A stretch of DNA of 27,498 nt from Thiocapsa sp. UBA6158 (lineage in GTDB: Bacteria > Pseudomonadota > Gammaproteobacteria > Chromatiales > Chromatiaceae), in assembly GCF_002423035.1 (NCBI RefSeq), contig NZ_DIUM01000125.1, forward strand, positions 1-27,498, given 5' to 3'. Made by a program: the position numbers and the translations under genes. Positions 7,934-15,745 of this stretch are shown one piece after another; position 1 is the first letter of the stretch, and the number at the start of each line of letters is the position of its first letter. A model generated the notes under the pieces. The model worked only from the letters and a program-made list of their open reading frames with translations, was not told where the DNA came from and searched no databases.

Positions 7934-8767
7934 GTGCCGGCTACCGCGGCGAGCCAGCAACGGATCGCCATGGGCATCGAGTACGACGGCTCGGCGTTTC
8001 GCGGTTGGCAGATCCAGGTTGGAGTTCGCAGCGTCCAGGCGACGCTCGAAGAGGCGATCGGTCGCGTCGCCGATCACCCGATCCGCGTCCAGTGCGCCGG
8101 CCGCACCGATGCCGGCGTGCATGCCGACGAGCAGGTGGTGCATTTCGACACCGCCGCGTGTCGCACCGAGCGCGCCTGGGTGCTCGGGACCAACGTCAAT
8201 CTTCCGCCCGATGTCGCCGTGCGCTGGGCCTGTCCGGTCGATCCACGGTTTCATGCCCGTTTCGAGGCGAAGGCTCGCCATTACCGCTACCTGATCATGG
8301 TGCGCGCGACGCGCTCGCCCCTGCAGCGCGACCGCGCCGTTTGGAGCCACCGCCCGTTGGACATCCAGCGTATGCGCGAGGCCGGACAGGCGCTTGTCGG
8401 CGTGCACGACTTCTCCAGCTTCCGCGCGGTCGCCTGTCAGGCGAAGAGTCCGATCCGGCATCTGCACTACCTGCAGCTGAGCGAGACGGATGGCCTTATT
8501 CAGCTGCGGGTTGGTGCCAACGGGTTTTTGCACCATATGGTTCGCAATATCGCCGGCGTGCTGATGACGATTGGCCGCGGCGAGGCGTCGGTCGAGTGGA
8601 CGCGCGAGCTACTGGAGCTGCGCGACCGCCGCCTCGGCGGTGTGACCGCCCCACCCCAAGGGCTCTATTTCGTCCGCGCCGACTACCCGGAAGCGTTTCA
8701 ATTGCCGTCCGGTCCGGCGCCGGCACCATCGACGGATCAGCACAATGTCCCACGCTCTTGCTTGTAA
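7934..8767 (+). CDS. truA: tRNA pseudouridine(38-40) synthase
   Basis: TruA converts uridines 38-40 of the tRNA anticodon arm to pseudouridine. Signatures are RIAMGIEYDGSAFRGWQ, the catalytic Asp in CAGRTDAGVHADEQVVHF, FHARFEAKARHYRYLI and NGFLHHMVRNIAGVL. No ATG lies at the expected point. The GTG at 7934 gives 277 residues with the catalytic Asp at 59, matching E. coli (Asp60), so it is preferred. A GTG at 7850 would add 28 residues of Pro/Ser-rich, poorly conserved-looking sequence. Neither has a strong ribosome site (GATGGA precedes 7934). The gene follows fimV on the same strand, as in Pseudomonas. Confidence 0.93.
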   Translation: MPATAASQQRIAMGIEYDGSAFRGWQIQVGVRSVQATLEEAIGRVADHPIRVQCAGRTDAGVHADEQVVHFDTAACRTERAWVLGTNVNLPPDVAVRWACPVDPRFHARFEAKARHYRYLIMVRATRSPLQRDRAVWSHRPLDIQRMREAGQALVGVHDFSSFRAVACQAKSPIRHLHYLQLSETDGLIQLRVGANGFLHHMVRNIAGVLMTIGRGEASVEWTRELLELRDRRLGGVTAPPQGLYFVRADYPEAFQLPSGPAPAPSTDQHNVPRSCL

Positions 8768-8875
8768 TCAGCCGAACCGCGTCGACTCGACGCTCGCATC
8801 TTGCCCCGACGCGCGATGCTTCGACCCCCGTTGGTCAGTCGCTCAAGGACGCGGTTCAGCAGGCATTCGCCAATC

Positions 8876-9505
8876 ATGAGAACCCGCGTTAAGATTTGCG
8901 GCCTGACGCGTCGGGCCGACGTGGAGGCGGCCGTGGCTGCGGGGGTCGACGCGATCGGCTTCGTCTTCCATCCGTCGAGTCCACGGGCGGTGTCGCCGCA
9001 GGATGCCCGAGACCTCTGCGCCGGGTTGCCGCCATTCGTGACGGCAGTCGGGCTCTTCGTCGATGCCTCTCCCGAGCAGATCCGCGCGACCCTGGACCGG
9101 GTTCCGCTCGAGCTGCTGCAATTCCACGGCGAGGAGTCTCCGGAACTCTGCGCCTCCTTCGGCCGGCGCTGGATCAAGGCGGTGCGGATGCGCCCCGACA
9201 TCGATCTCGCGGCCCAGTTGAGGCGCTACGAGCACGCCGCCGGGGTTTTGCTCGACACCTTCGACCCGGCGCGTTCCGGCGGGACGGGGCAGCGCTTCGA
9301 TTGGGATCGCGTTCCCGCGGCCATCGCGCCGTCGATCGTCCTCGCGGGCGGCCTCGATGCGGAGAATGTCGGTGAGGCGATCCGCCGGGTCCGCCCGTTC
9401 GGCGTCGACGTCAGCGGCGGTGTGGAGGCGTCGAAAGGCGTCAAGGACCATGACAAGATTCGTGATTTCATGAAGAGGGTGAACGATGTCGACATCTCCG
9501 GATAA
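8876..9505 (+). CDS. trpF: phosphoribosylanthranilate isomerase
   Basis: TrpF performs the Amadori rearrangement of phosphoribosylanthranilate in tryptophan synthesis. The 209-residue, single-domain TIM barrel starts at the ATG giving MRTRVKICGLTRRAD. The general-base cysteine is C8 (KICG) and the general-acid aspartate D127 (LLDTFD). C-terminal phosphate-binding loops are LAGGLDAENV and VDVSGGVEASKGVKD. The 3' end overlaps trpB by 20 bases, so the two are co-translated. The 108 bases between truA and trpF show no terminator or clear promoter. Confidence 0.97.
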   Translation: MRTRVKICGLTRRADVEAAVAAGVDAIGFVFHPSSPRAVSPQDARDLCAGLPPFVTAVGLFVDASPEQIRATLDRVPLELLQFHGEESPELCASFGRRWIKAVRMRPDIDLAAQLRRYEHAAGVLLDTFDPARSGGTGQRFDWDRVPAAIAPSIVLAGGLDAENVGEAIRRVRPFGVDVSGGVEASKGVKDHDKIRDFMKRVNDVDISG

Positions 9506-10751
9506 TTTCGACTGGGACTTTGCCGGTGCCGCGAGTGCGCGGCGCTCGCATCCCGGTGCCTATGACTGGCCGGACGCCGGCGGTCATTTCGGACCCTACG
9601 GCGGGATGTTTGTCCCCGAGACCCTGATGCATCCGCTCGAAGAGCTACGCACGGCTTACGAGCGCTACATGGCCGATCCGCAGTTTCAGGCCGAGCTCGA
9701 TGCCGATCTGCAGGACTATGTCGGCCGGCCCTCGCCCCTCTATCACGCCGAGCGTTGGAGCCGCGAGCTCGGCGGTGCGCAGATCTTCCTCAAGCGCGAG
9801 GATCTAAATCACACCGGTGCGCACAAGGTCAACAACACCATCGGTCAGGCCTTGCTTGCGCGCCGCATGGGCAAGACCCGCATCATCGCCGAGACCGGCG
9901 CCGGTCAGCACGGGGTGGCGAGCGCGACCGTGGCGGCGCGGCTCGGACTGGAGTGTGTCGTCTACATGGGCGAGGTCGATATCGCCCGCCAAGAGGCGAA
10001 CGTCTATCGCATGCGCCTGCTCGGGGCGCGCGTGGTCTCGGTCACCTCCGGCTCGCGTACGCTCAAGGATGCGCTGAACGAGGCGATGCGCGACTGGGTG
10101 ACGAACATCGACAACACCTTCTACATCATCGGCACCGTGGCCGGTCCGCATCCCTATCCGGCGATGGTTCGGGATTTCCAGGCGGTGATCGGTCGCGAGG
10201 CCCGCGCGCAGATGCTCGCGCGCAGCGGGCGTCTGCCCGATGCCTTGGTCGCTTGCGTGGGCGGCGGCTCCAACGCCATCGGGCTCTTCTATCCCTTCAT
10301 CGGGGACGAAGGTGTGGCCATCTACGGCGTGGAGGCCGCGGGCGACGGTCTGCAGACCGGCCGCCATGCCGCGCCGCTCTGTGCAGGGCGTCCCGGCGTG
10401 CTGCACGGCAACCGGACCTATTTGATGGAAGACAACCACGGCCAGATCGTCGAGACCCATTCCATCTCGGCCGGGCTCGACTATCCCGGCGTCGGCCCGG
10501 AACACGCCTGGCTCAAGGACAGCGGACGTGCCCGCTACGACTCGGTCACCGACGACGAGGCCCTGCGCGCCTTTCATCACCTGACACGCACCGAGGGCAT
10601 CATCCCCGCGCTCGAGTCCAGTCACGCCCTGGCCTACGTGCACAAGCTTGCCCCGACCATGCGCAAGGATCAGACGATCATCGTCAATCTCTCGGGCCGC
10701 GGGGACAAGGACATGCATACGGTCGCCAGTCACGACGGGTTGGTCTTATGA
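9486..10751 (+). CDS. trpB: tryptophan synthase beta chain
   Basis: TrpB condenses indole with serine using PLP. The 421-residue protein carries the PLP lysine K114 in HTGAHKVNNTIGQALLA, the phosphate-binding loop VGGGSNAIG and the C-terminal LSGRGDKDM. The ATG at 9486 lies inside the 3' end of trpF and follows AAGAGGG at good distance. A Gly-rich FGPYGGMFVPETLM near residue 35 is the usual beta-chain N-terminal motif. The stop overlaps the trpA start (ATGA), matching the alpha2-beta2 complex. Confidence 0.98.
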   Translation: MSTSPDNFDWDFAGAASARRSHPGAYDWPDAGGHFGPYGGMFVPETLMHPLEELRTAYERYMADPQFQAELDADLQDYVGRPSPLYHAERWSRELGGAQIFLKREDLNHTGAHKVNNTIGQALLARRMGKTRIIAETGAGQHGVASATVAARLGLECVVYMGEVDIARQEANVYRMRLLGARVVSVTSGSRTLKDALNEAMRDWVTNIDNTFYIIGTVAGPHPYPAMVRDFQAVIGREARAQMLARSGRLPDALVACVGGGSNAIGLFYPFIGDEGVAIYGVEAAGDGLQTGRHAAPLCAGRPGVLHGNRTYLMEDNHGQIVETHSISAGLDYPGVGPEHAWLKDSGRARYDSVTDDEALRAFHHLTRTEGIIPALESSHALAYVHKLAPTMRKDQTIIVNLSGRGDKDMHTVASHDGLVL

Positions 10752-11569
10752 GTCGAATCGCCGCACGTTTCGAGCAGCTTCGCGAGCGCGGTCGCACCGC
10801 GCTCATTCCCTTCGTCACCGCCGGTGATCCGTCGCCCGCCGTGACCGTTCCGTTGATGCATGCGATGGTCGCCGCGGGCGTGGATCTCATCGAGCTGGGT
10901 GTGCCCTTCTCCGATCCGATCGCCGACGGCCCGGTCATCCAGCGGGCGACCGAGCGGGCCTTGGCCCAAGGCGTCTCGCTCGACGACGTGCTCGACATGG
11001 TCCGGCAGTTCCGCGAGCGCGACACCGAGACGCCGGTCATCCTCATGGGTTATCTCAATCCGATCGAGGTGATGGGTTACGAAACCTTCGCGGTCACGGC
11101 GCACGCGGCAGGACTGGACGGCGCCCTGATTGTCGACGTGCCGCCCGAGGAGGGGCACGCGCTGGTCGCGATGCTCAAGGCGCAGGGACTGGATCTGGTC
11201 TATCTCCTGGCACCCACCTCGACCGAGGCGCGCATCGCGCGGATCGGCGAGGTCGCCTCCGGATTTGTCTATTACGTCTCGGTCAAAGGCGTGACCGGGG
11301 CCGGGAACCTGGATACCGCCGCGGTGGCCGAGAAGGTGGGTCTCATCAAGTCGCTGATCCGACTCCCGGTCGGGGTCGGGTTCGGCATCAACAACCCCGA
11401 AACCGCAGCTTCGGTCGCACAAGTGGCCGATGCGGTCATCGTCGGCAGCGCCATCGTGAGCCGAATCGAGGCGCTCGCCGCGACCCCGGAGCGCATCCCG
11501 GAGGCCGTTGCGGATTTCCTCACCGGTCTACGCCAGGCCATCGACGAGGTGGATGCCCATGTCGCCTAA
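10748..11569 (+). CDS. trpA: tryptophan synthase alpha chain
   Basis: TrpA cleaves indole-3-glycerol phosphate and channels indole to TrpB. It has 273 residues, with catalytic E49 (LIELGVPFSDP) and D60 (ADGPVIQRA) at exactly the numbers of the Salmonella enzyme. Other motifs are FVTAGDPS and the phosphate-binding VGFGINNPETA and VGSAIV. The start overlaps the trpB stop by four bases. The C-terminal end overlaps a possible upstream start of accD (see accD). Confidence 0.98.
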   Translation: MSRIAARFEQLRERGRTALIPFVTAGDPSPAVTVPLMHAMVAAGVDLIELGVPFSDPIADGPVIQRATERALAQGVSLDDVLDMVRQFRERDTETPVILMGYLNPIEVMGYETFAVTAHAAGLDGALIVDVPPEEGHALVAMLKAQGLDLVYLLAPTSTEARIARIGEVASGFVYYVSVKGVTGAGNLDTAAVAEKVGLIKSLIRLPVGVGFGINNPETAASVAQVADAVIVGSAIVSRIEALAATPERIPEAVADFLTGLRQAIDEVDAHVA

Positions 11570-11750
11570 GCCGCCCAGCCGGGTTCGCCACGCGCTGACG
11601 CGTTTGGATAAACCATCGGAACCCGGCGCGAGCCCACCCGGGAAATCCGCGCCCGGCCAATCCACGCAGGACCAATCCGCACTGCGCGGAATTGCAGACG
11701 AGCTTAAGGGCGATCGCGCGGCCACCATCAAGCAGGCGATGGACAAGAGT

Positions 11751-12632
11751 ATGAGCTGGTTCGAGAAGCTGATCCCGAGCCGGATCCGCACCGATGCCAG
11801 CACCAAGCGAGCGGTGCCCGAGGGCGTCTGGGCGAAATGCCCGGGCTGTCAGGCCATCCTCTACCGCGCGGAGCTCGAGCGGAACCTCGAGGTCTGCCCC
11901 AAGTGCAGTCACCACAGCCGCTTGAGCGGGCGCCGCCGGCTCGAGACCTTTCTCGATCCGGAGGGTCGCGAAGAGATCGGGGCCGAGCTGGAGTCTCTGG
12001 ACCCGCTCAAGTTCAAGGATCTGAAGAAATACAAAGACCGTCTTGTCCAGGCCCAGAAGCAGTCCTCCGAAAAGGAGGCCATGATCGTGATGTGTGGTCG
12101 GCTGAAGGGTCAGCCGATCGTGGCCTCGGCCTTCGAGTTCGGCTTCATGGGCGGTTCCATGGGCTCGGTGGTCGGCGAGCGGTTCGTGCGGGGTGTCGAG
12201 GCGGCGCTCGAGCAAAACTCGCCCTACGTCTGTTTTTCGGCAAGCGGCGGCGCACGCATGCAGGAGAGCCTCTTCTCCCTGATGCAGATGGCCAAGACCA
12301 GCGCGGCCTTGGGACGCATGCGCGAGCATTCGCTTCCCTTCGTCTCCGTCATGACGGATCCGACCATGGGCGGCGTCTCGGCGAGTCTCGCGATGCTCGG
12401 TGATGTCAACATCGCCGAGCCCAACGCATTGATCGGTTTCGCCGGTCCGCGCGTGATCGAGCAGACGGTGCATGAGAAGCTGCCCGAGGGTTTCCAGCGC
12501 AGCGAGTTCCTGATCGAAAAGGGCGCGCTCGACATGATCATGGATCGGCGCGACCTGCGCGAGCGCATCGCCGATCTGCTGGCGATCTTGACGCATCGGC
12601 CGCGGTATGTACGCACTGTCGTACCGGTCTGA
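11751..12632 (+). CDS. accD: acetyl-CoA carboxylase carboxyltransferase beta subunit
   Basis: AccD with AccA forms the carboxyltransferase that makes malonyl-CoA for fatty acid synthesis. The ATG at 11751 yields the family N-terminus MSWFEKLIPSRIRT and 293 residues. A four-cysteine zinc ribbon is present (C30, C33, C49, C52), then the crotonase-like core with AFEFGFMGGSMGSVVG, FSASGGARMQES and DPTMGGVSASLAMLGD. The frame remains open upstream to an ATG at 11559, overlapping trpA and preceded by GAGG. Using it would add 64 Pro/Ser/Gln-rich residues. The canonical start is preferred on family length, but the longer form cannot be excluded. The accD-folC pairing is conserved in gammaproteobacteria. 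Confidence 0.96.
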   Translation: MSWFEKLIPSRIRTDASTKRAVPEGVWAKCPGCQAILYRAELERNLEVCPKCSHHSRLSGRRRLETFLDPEGREEIGAELESLDPLKFKDLKKYKDRLVQAQKQSSEKEAMIVMCGRLKGQPIVASAFEFGFMGGSMGSVVGERFVRGVEAALEQNSPYVCFSASGGARMQESLFSLMQMAKTSAALGRMREHSLPFVSVMTDPTMGGVSASLAMLGDVNIAEPNALIGFAGPRVIEQTVHEKLPEGFQRSEFLIEKGALDMIMDRRDLRERIADLLAILTHRPRYVRTVVPV

Positions 12633-12812
12633 ATCGCGTCTCGTGCAGTTTGGACGGATTGTATTTGGGGGCCGGGCCGTGTGTGCCCGCGAGTCTTGGC
12701 GCGGACGCGATTCAGGCTGTCGAATGCGTGTGAGCTGGTGTGTGTGTCGGGCCTTACAGGCTGCAGGAAGCCGGTCGGCGTGGCTGTGTGATCCGCCATC
12801 GGGACTGCCGAC
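12633..12812 (+). other. accD-folC intergenic region, nothing recognised
   Basis: These 180 bases contain GT-rich runs (for example GTGTGTGTCGGG) but no intrinsic terminator, clear promoter or open frame worth calling. Transcription probably reads through from accD into folC. Confidence 0.4.
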
Positions 12813-14102
12813 ATGAGTCGTTTCGACACCCTCGATGCCTGGTTGAGCTGGCAGATGCAGCTGCATCCGAAGGCCATCGCGCTCGGGCTCGAACGGGTGG
12901 CTTGCGTTTGGGCGCGGTTGGGGCCGGCGTCCTTGCCGTTTCCGCTCATCACGGTGGGCGGGACCAACGGCAAGGGCTCCTGTGTCGCGATGACGGAGGC
13001 GATCTGTCGAGCCGCCGGATATCGCACCGGGGTTTACAGCTCGCCGCATCTGCTGCGTTACAACGAGCGTGTACGGATCGACGGGGAGGATGTCTCCGAT
13101 GCGCTCCTCTGCGAGTCGTTCGAGCGGATCGACCGGGCGCGCGGGGAGACGGCGCTGACCTATTTCGAGTTCGGCACCCTCGCGGCGCTCGACATCTTCG
13201 TGCGCAGCGCCCCCGATGTCGTCATCCTCGAGGTCGGGCTGGGCGGACGTCTCGATGCGGTGAATCTGTGGGACGCGGATGTCTCCGTCGTCACCTCGAT
13301 CGGGCTGGATCATATGGCCTGGTTGGGCGACTCCTTGGATCAAATCGCCTACGAGAAGGCCGGGATCTTTCGTCCGGGACGTCCGGGCGTCATCGGGCAA
13401 CGCGATGCCCCGGCACGGCTGCGGGCCGAGGCACAGCTGCGCGGGAGTCTGCCCCTGCAGCTCGGTCGGGAGCTCGACTGGAGCCTCGGCGATGGCGGAG
13501 GCTGGATCTGGAGTGCGCCCTCGGGCGAGCGTCTGGCCTTGCCCGAGCCGGCGATGCGCGGCCCGTTCCAGTACGACAACGCCTCGGCGGCGATCGCAGC
13601 ACTGCGCGCCTTGCATGAGCGCTTGCCGATCTCGGTCAACGCCATCCGGGCCGGGTTGCAACGGGCACGCTTGCCGGGCCGGTTCCAGGTCTTCCCCGGA
13701 ACCTTGACCTGGATCCTGGACGTTGCGCACAACGGCGAGGCGGCACAGGCACTGGCCGCGAATCTACGTGCCTTCGCCTGTCGGGGTCGGCTGCGCGCCG
13801 TCCTTGCAGTCCTTGAGGACAAGTCGCCCGAGTCGATCGTCGGACCGCTCCTGCCGTTTGTCGGCGATTGGTTTCTCGCGCAGAGCACGGATCCGCGCGC
13901 GATGCCCGTGGAGGTACTGAGCAAGCGTCTGGACGCGGTCTTGCCTGCACCTGCGGCGGTGTTGCTGTCGGATCTGGATGCCGCGCTCGATGCTGCCGAG
14001 GCCGCATCCGAGCCGGGGGACGCCCTCTTGGTCGTCGGCTCATTCACGACCGTCGGGGCGGCGCTGCGCCGGCTCGATCCGGGTCGCGGCGATCGGGGCT
14101 GA
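12813..14102 (+). CDS. folC: dihydrofolate synthase / folylpolyglutamate synthase
   Basis: FolC adds glutamate to dihydropteroate and then to reduced folates, an ATP-dependent Mur-ligase-like reaction. The 429-residue protein has the P-loop GGTNGKGS at 49-56, the SSPHLLRYNERVRIDG motif typical of FolC, EVGLGGRLDAVN, and the linker SIGLDHMAWLGDSLDQIAYEKAGI. The C-terminal domain begins near the DVAHNGEAAQAL motif. GGGACTG precedes the start, a weak ribosome site. It sits between accD and a SPOR gene as in Pseudomonas. Confidence 0.97.
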   Translation: MSRFDTLDAWLSWQMQLHPKAIALGLERVACVWARLGPASLPFPLITVGGTNGKGSCVAMTEAICRAAGYRTGVYSSPHLLRYNERVRIDGEDVSDALLCESFERIDRARGETALTYFEFGTLAALDIFVRSAPDVVILEVGLGGRLDAVNLWDADVSVVTSIGLDHMAWLGDSLDQIAYEKAGIFRPGRPGVIGQRDAPARLRAEAQLRGSLPLQLGRELDWSLGDGGGWIWSAPSGERLALPEPAMRGPFQYDNASAAIAALRALHERLPISVNAIRAGLQRARLPGRFQVFPGTLTWILDVAHNGEAAQALAANLRAFACRGRLRAVLAVLEDKSPESIVGPLLPFVGDWFLAQSTDPRAMPVEVLSKRLDAVLPAPAAVLLSDLDAALDAAEAASEPGDALLVVGSFTTVGAALRRLDPGRGDRG

Positions 14103-14336
14103 GCCTCGGGTCGGGGTGTCCGATTCGGCCATCGAGGGTCTCCCGAGCCCTTGCGCGGCTCCGGCCGTGACCTGGAGTTGTGATATTATCCAATTGAAAA
14201 CAATAGCGATATTTTGGGGCCGCCGGTATGGTTCCGGCTTGTGCATGCTATACTCCCGGTCTTTCGAGGCCGGTCGACAAACATGATCTCAGGGCGTCGG
14301 CGATTCGCACGATGCTCGATATTCAGGTGGCGATTT
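14103..14336 (+). other. folC-dedD intergenic region with AT-rich patch
   Basis: The 234 bases include an AT-rich island (about 14178-14215, with two GATATT copies around CAATTG) that stands out from the GC-rich surroundings, then an extended -10 promoter (14246-14254). No gene or intrinsic terminator is apparent. Confidence 0.4.
14246..14254 (+). promoter_or_regulatory. candidate extended -10 promoter for dedD-cvpA
   Basis: TGCTATACT is a near-perfect extended -10 (TGn plus TATACT at 14249-14254), about 82 bases before the dedD start. No good -35 is seen 17 bases upstream, which is tolerated by extended -10 promoters. Confidence 0.45.
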
Positions 14337-14969
14337 ATGCAAGAAGGCGCAAAGAAGCGGTTGGTGGGGGCGATCGTGATCGTCGCGCTGTCGGTTATCT
14401 TCGTCCCGATGCTGTTCGAGCAAGAGTCGGTGACGGATCTGCCCGCGCTGCCGGCGGTGATTCCCGAGCAGCCGGTTGTCGACGAGCGCTTTCGCTCGGA
14501 GTCCTTTCTGACACCGGCCGACTCGGGCGTCGTCGGGCTTCCCGAAGAGTCCTGGATCGATCCGGCGACCTTGGCGCTCCCCGCTGCCGAGGAGATCGAG
14601 CCCGTGTACGAGGGCGGGTTCGACGAGCCGGCGGGAGACTCGGTGGCGGCCCCGCCGGTCGCGGCGCCAAGTACGGCGCCGGTCGCGACCACTCGGGTGC
14701 CCGAGGCACCACCGCCGATGGCGCGCGACGACGGGATGCCGTCCTATGTCACTCAAGTCGCGAGTCTGGGGACGTCGGCAAGCGCGCAGGAATTGGCGGC
14801 AAAGCTTCAAAGCGAGGGCTATTCCGCCTTCGTCGAGTCGGCCGTGGTCGGAGGACGTACCTATTTTCGCGTCCGTGTCGGACCCGAAGCGGACCGATCG
14901 AGCGCTGAAAAGACGGCCGCCAAGCTCCGCCAGAAATACAAGGACCCCTTTGTTCAGCGTTATCCCTGA
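14337..14969 (+). CDS. dedD: SPOR-domain membrane protein, DedD-like
   Basis: DedD-type proteins are inner-membrane proteins whose periplasmic SPOR domain binds denuded septal peptidoglycan during division. The ATG at 14337 gives 210 residues: a short basic cytoplasmic tip (MQEGAKKRLVG), one membrane helix (about 8-27), an acidic then Pro/Ala-rich periplasmic linker, and a C-terminal SPOR domain from about 138 (SYVTQVASLGTSASAQELAA ... TYFRVRVGPE). AGGTGG precedes the start. The folC-dedD-cvpA-purF order is conserved. The symbol rests on synteny and architecture. Confidence 0.88.
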   Translation: MQEGAKKRLVGAIVIVALSVIFVPMLFEQESVTDLPALPAVIPEQPVVDERFRSESFLTPADSGVVGLPEESWIDPATLALPAAEEIEPVYEGGFDEPAGDSVAAPPVAAPSTAPVATTRVPEAPPPMARDDGMPSYVTQVASLGTSASAQELAAKLQSEGYSAFVESAVVGGRTYFRVRVGPEADRSSAEKTAAKLRQKYKDPFVQRYP

Positions 14970-15023
14970 GTCGGTTCCGGCTCGCGCTGCGTTTCCCTCT
15001 AGTCCGGTGCGTCGGAGCTGACG

Positions 15024-15515
15024 ATGAATTGGGTCGATTACGCTATCCTCGGGGTTGTCCTGCTGTCCGCGTTGGTCGGGCTCGGGCGCGGTCTGATCCG
15101 CGAGGTCGTGTCCCTGGGGGTCTGGATCGCAGCGATCCTGATCGCTTGGCTGTTCCACCGCGAGGTCGCCGAGCTGCTGGTGCCCTACCTGTCGCAGCCC
15201 TCGGTGCGTCTGGCCGCGGCCTTTATCGGCTTGATCCTGGCGACGCTCCTCATCGGCGCACTCTTGGGCGCACTGCTGTCGGCCCTGATCGAAAAGACCG
15301 GTCTCGGTGTCGTCGATCGGGTGCTCGGGTTGGTCTTCGGAGCGGGCCGCGGCGTGGTCATCGTGGCGATGGCGGCCTTTCTGGGGGCCCTCACGCCCAT
15401 GCCGGAGGATTCCTGGTGGCAGGAATCACGGCTCATCGGGCAGTTCCAAGCGGTGGCCGGCTGGCTCATCGGTCTGGTGCCGGAAGAGGTCCAGGCCAGG
15501 GTCAAGAGTCTTTGA
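15024..15515 (+). CDS. cvpA: CvpA family inner-membrane protein
   Basis: CvpA is a small inner-membrane protein named for its need in colicin V production; its molecular role is unsettled. The 163 residues hold about four hydrophobic helices (roughly 5-25, 28-46, 62-90 and 100-125). Family features are the opening MNWVDYAILGVVLLSALVGL, the GRGLIREVVSL motif and VVDRVLGLVFGAGRGVVIV. It ends 230 bases before purF, its usual partner. Confidence 0.93.
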   Translation: MNWVDYAILGVVLLSALVGLGRGLIREVVSLGVWIAAILIAWLFHREVAELLVPYLSQPSVRLAAAFIGLILATLLIGALLGALLSALIEKTGLGVVDRVLGLVFGAGRGVVIVAMAAFLGALTPMPEDSWWQESRLIGQFQAVAGWLIGLVPEEVQARVKSL

Positions 15516-15654
15516 GGGATTGCGTCGCTTGAGTTTTTACGGCCGCCAGCCTCTGGTGTCCCGCGATTGGTTTGTTTCGATGATGCGCATCGGGAGATGC
15601 GACCGGCGCGGGTTGCGCGGCTGAAACCTGGATCGGGCGATCGGGCGTTCGATG

Positions 15655-15684
15655 TTGTCCCGGGTGAACCTCACGGGGTATAGT
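15655..15684 (+). promoter_or_regulatory. candidate sigma-70 promoter for purF
   Basis: TTGTCC (15655-15660) and TATAGT (15679-15684) are spaced by 18 bases, about 60 bases upstream of the purF start. It indicates that purF can be transcribed separately from cvpA, across the 230-base gap (15516-15745), which shows no gene. Confidence 0.45.
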
Positions 15685-15745
15685 CCGCTGTTCACAATCA
15701 GCAGCATCCGTCTCGGTCTCCGGGCTGGACGCGGGCGAGGAAGTC

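Noticed and set aside
9755..11569. 604-codon frame merging trpB shadow with trpA
   Set aside because: The N-terminal part is trpB read out of frame; only the region from 10748 is real trpA.
11520..13730. 736-codon frame on the minus strand opposite accD and folC
   Set aside because: It spans two clear plus-strand genes and an intergenic gap and shows no domain.
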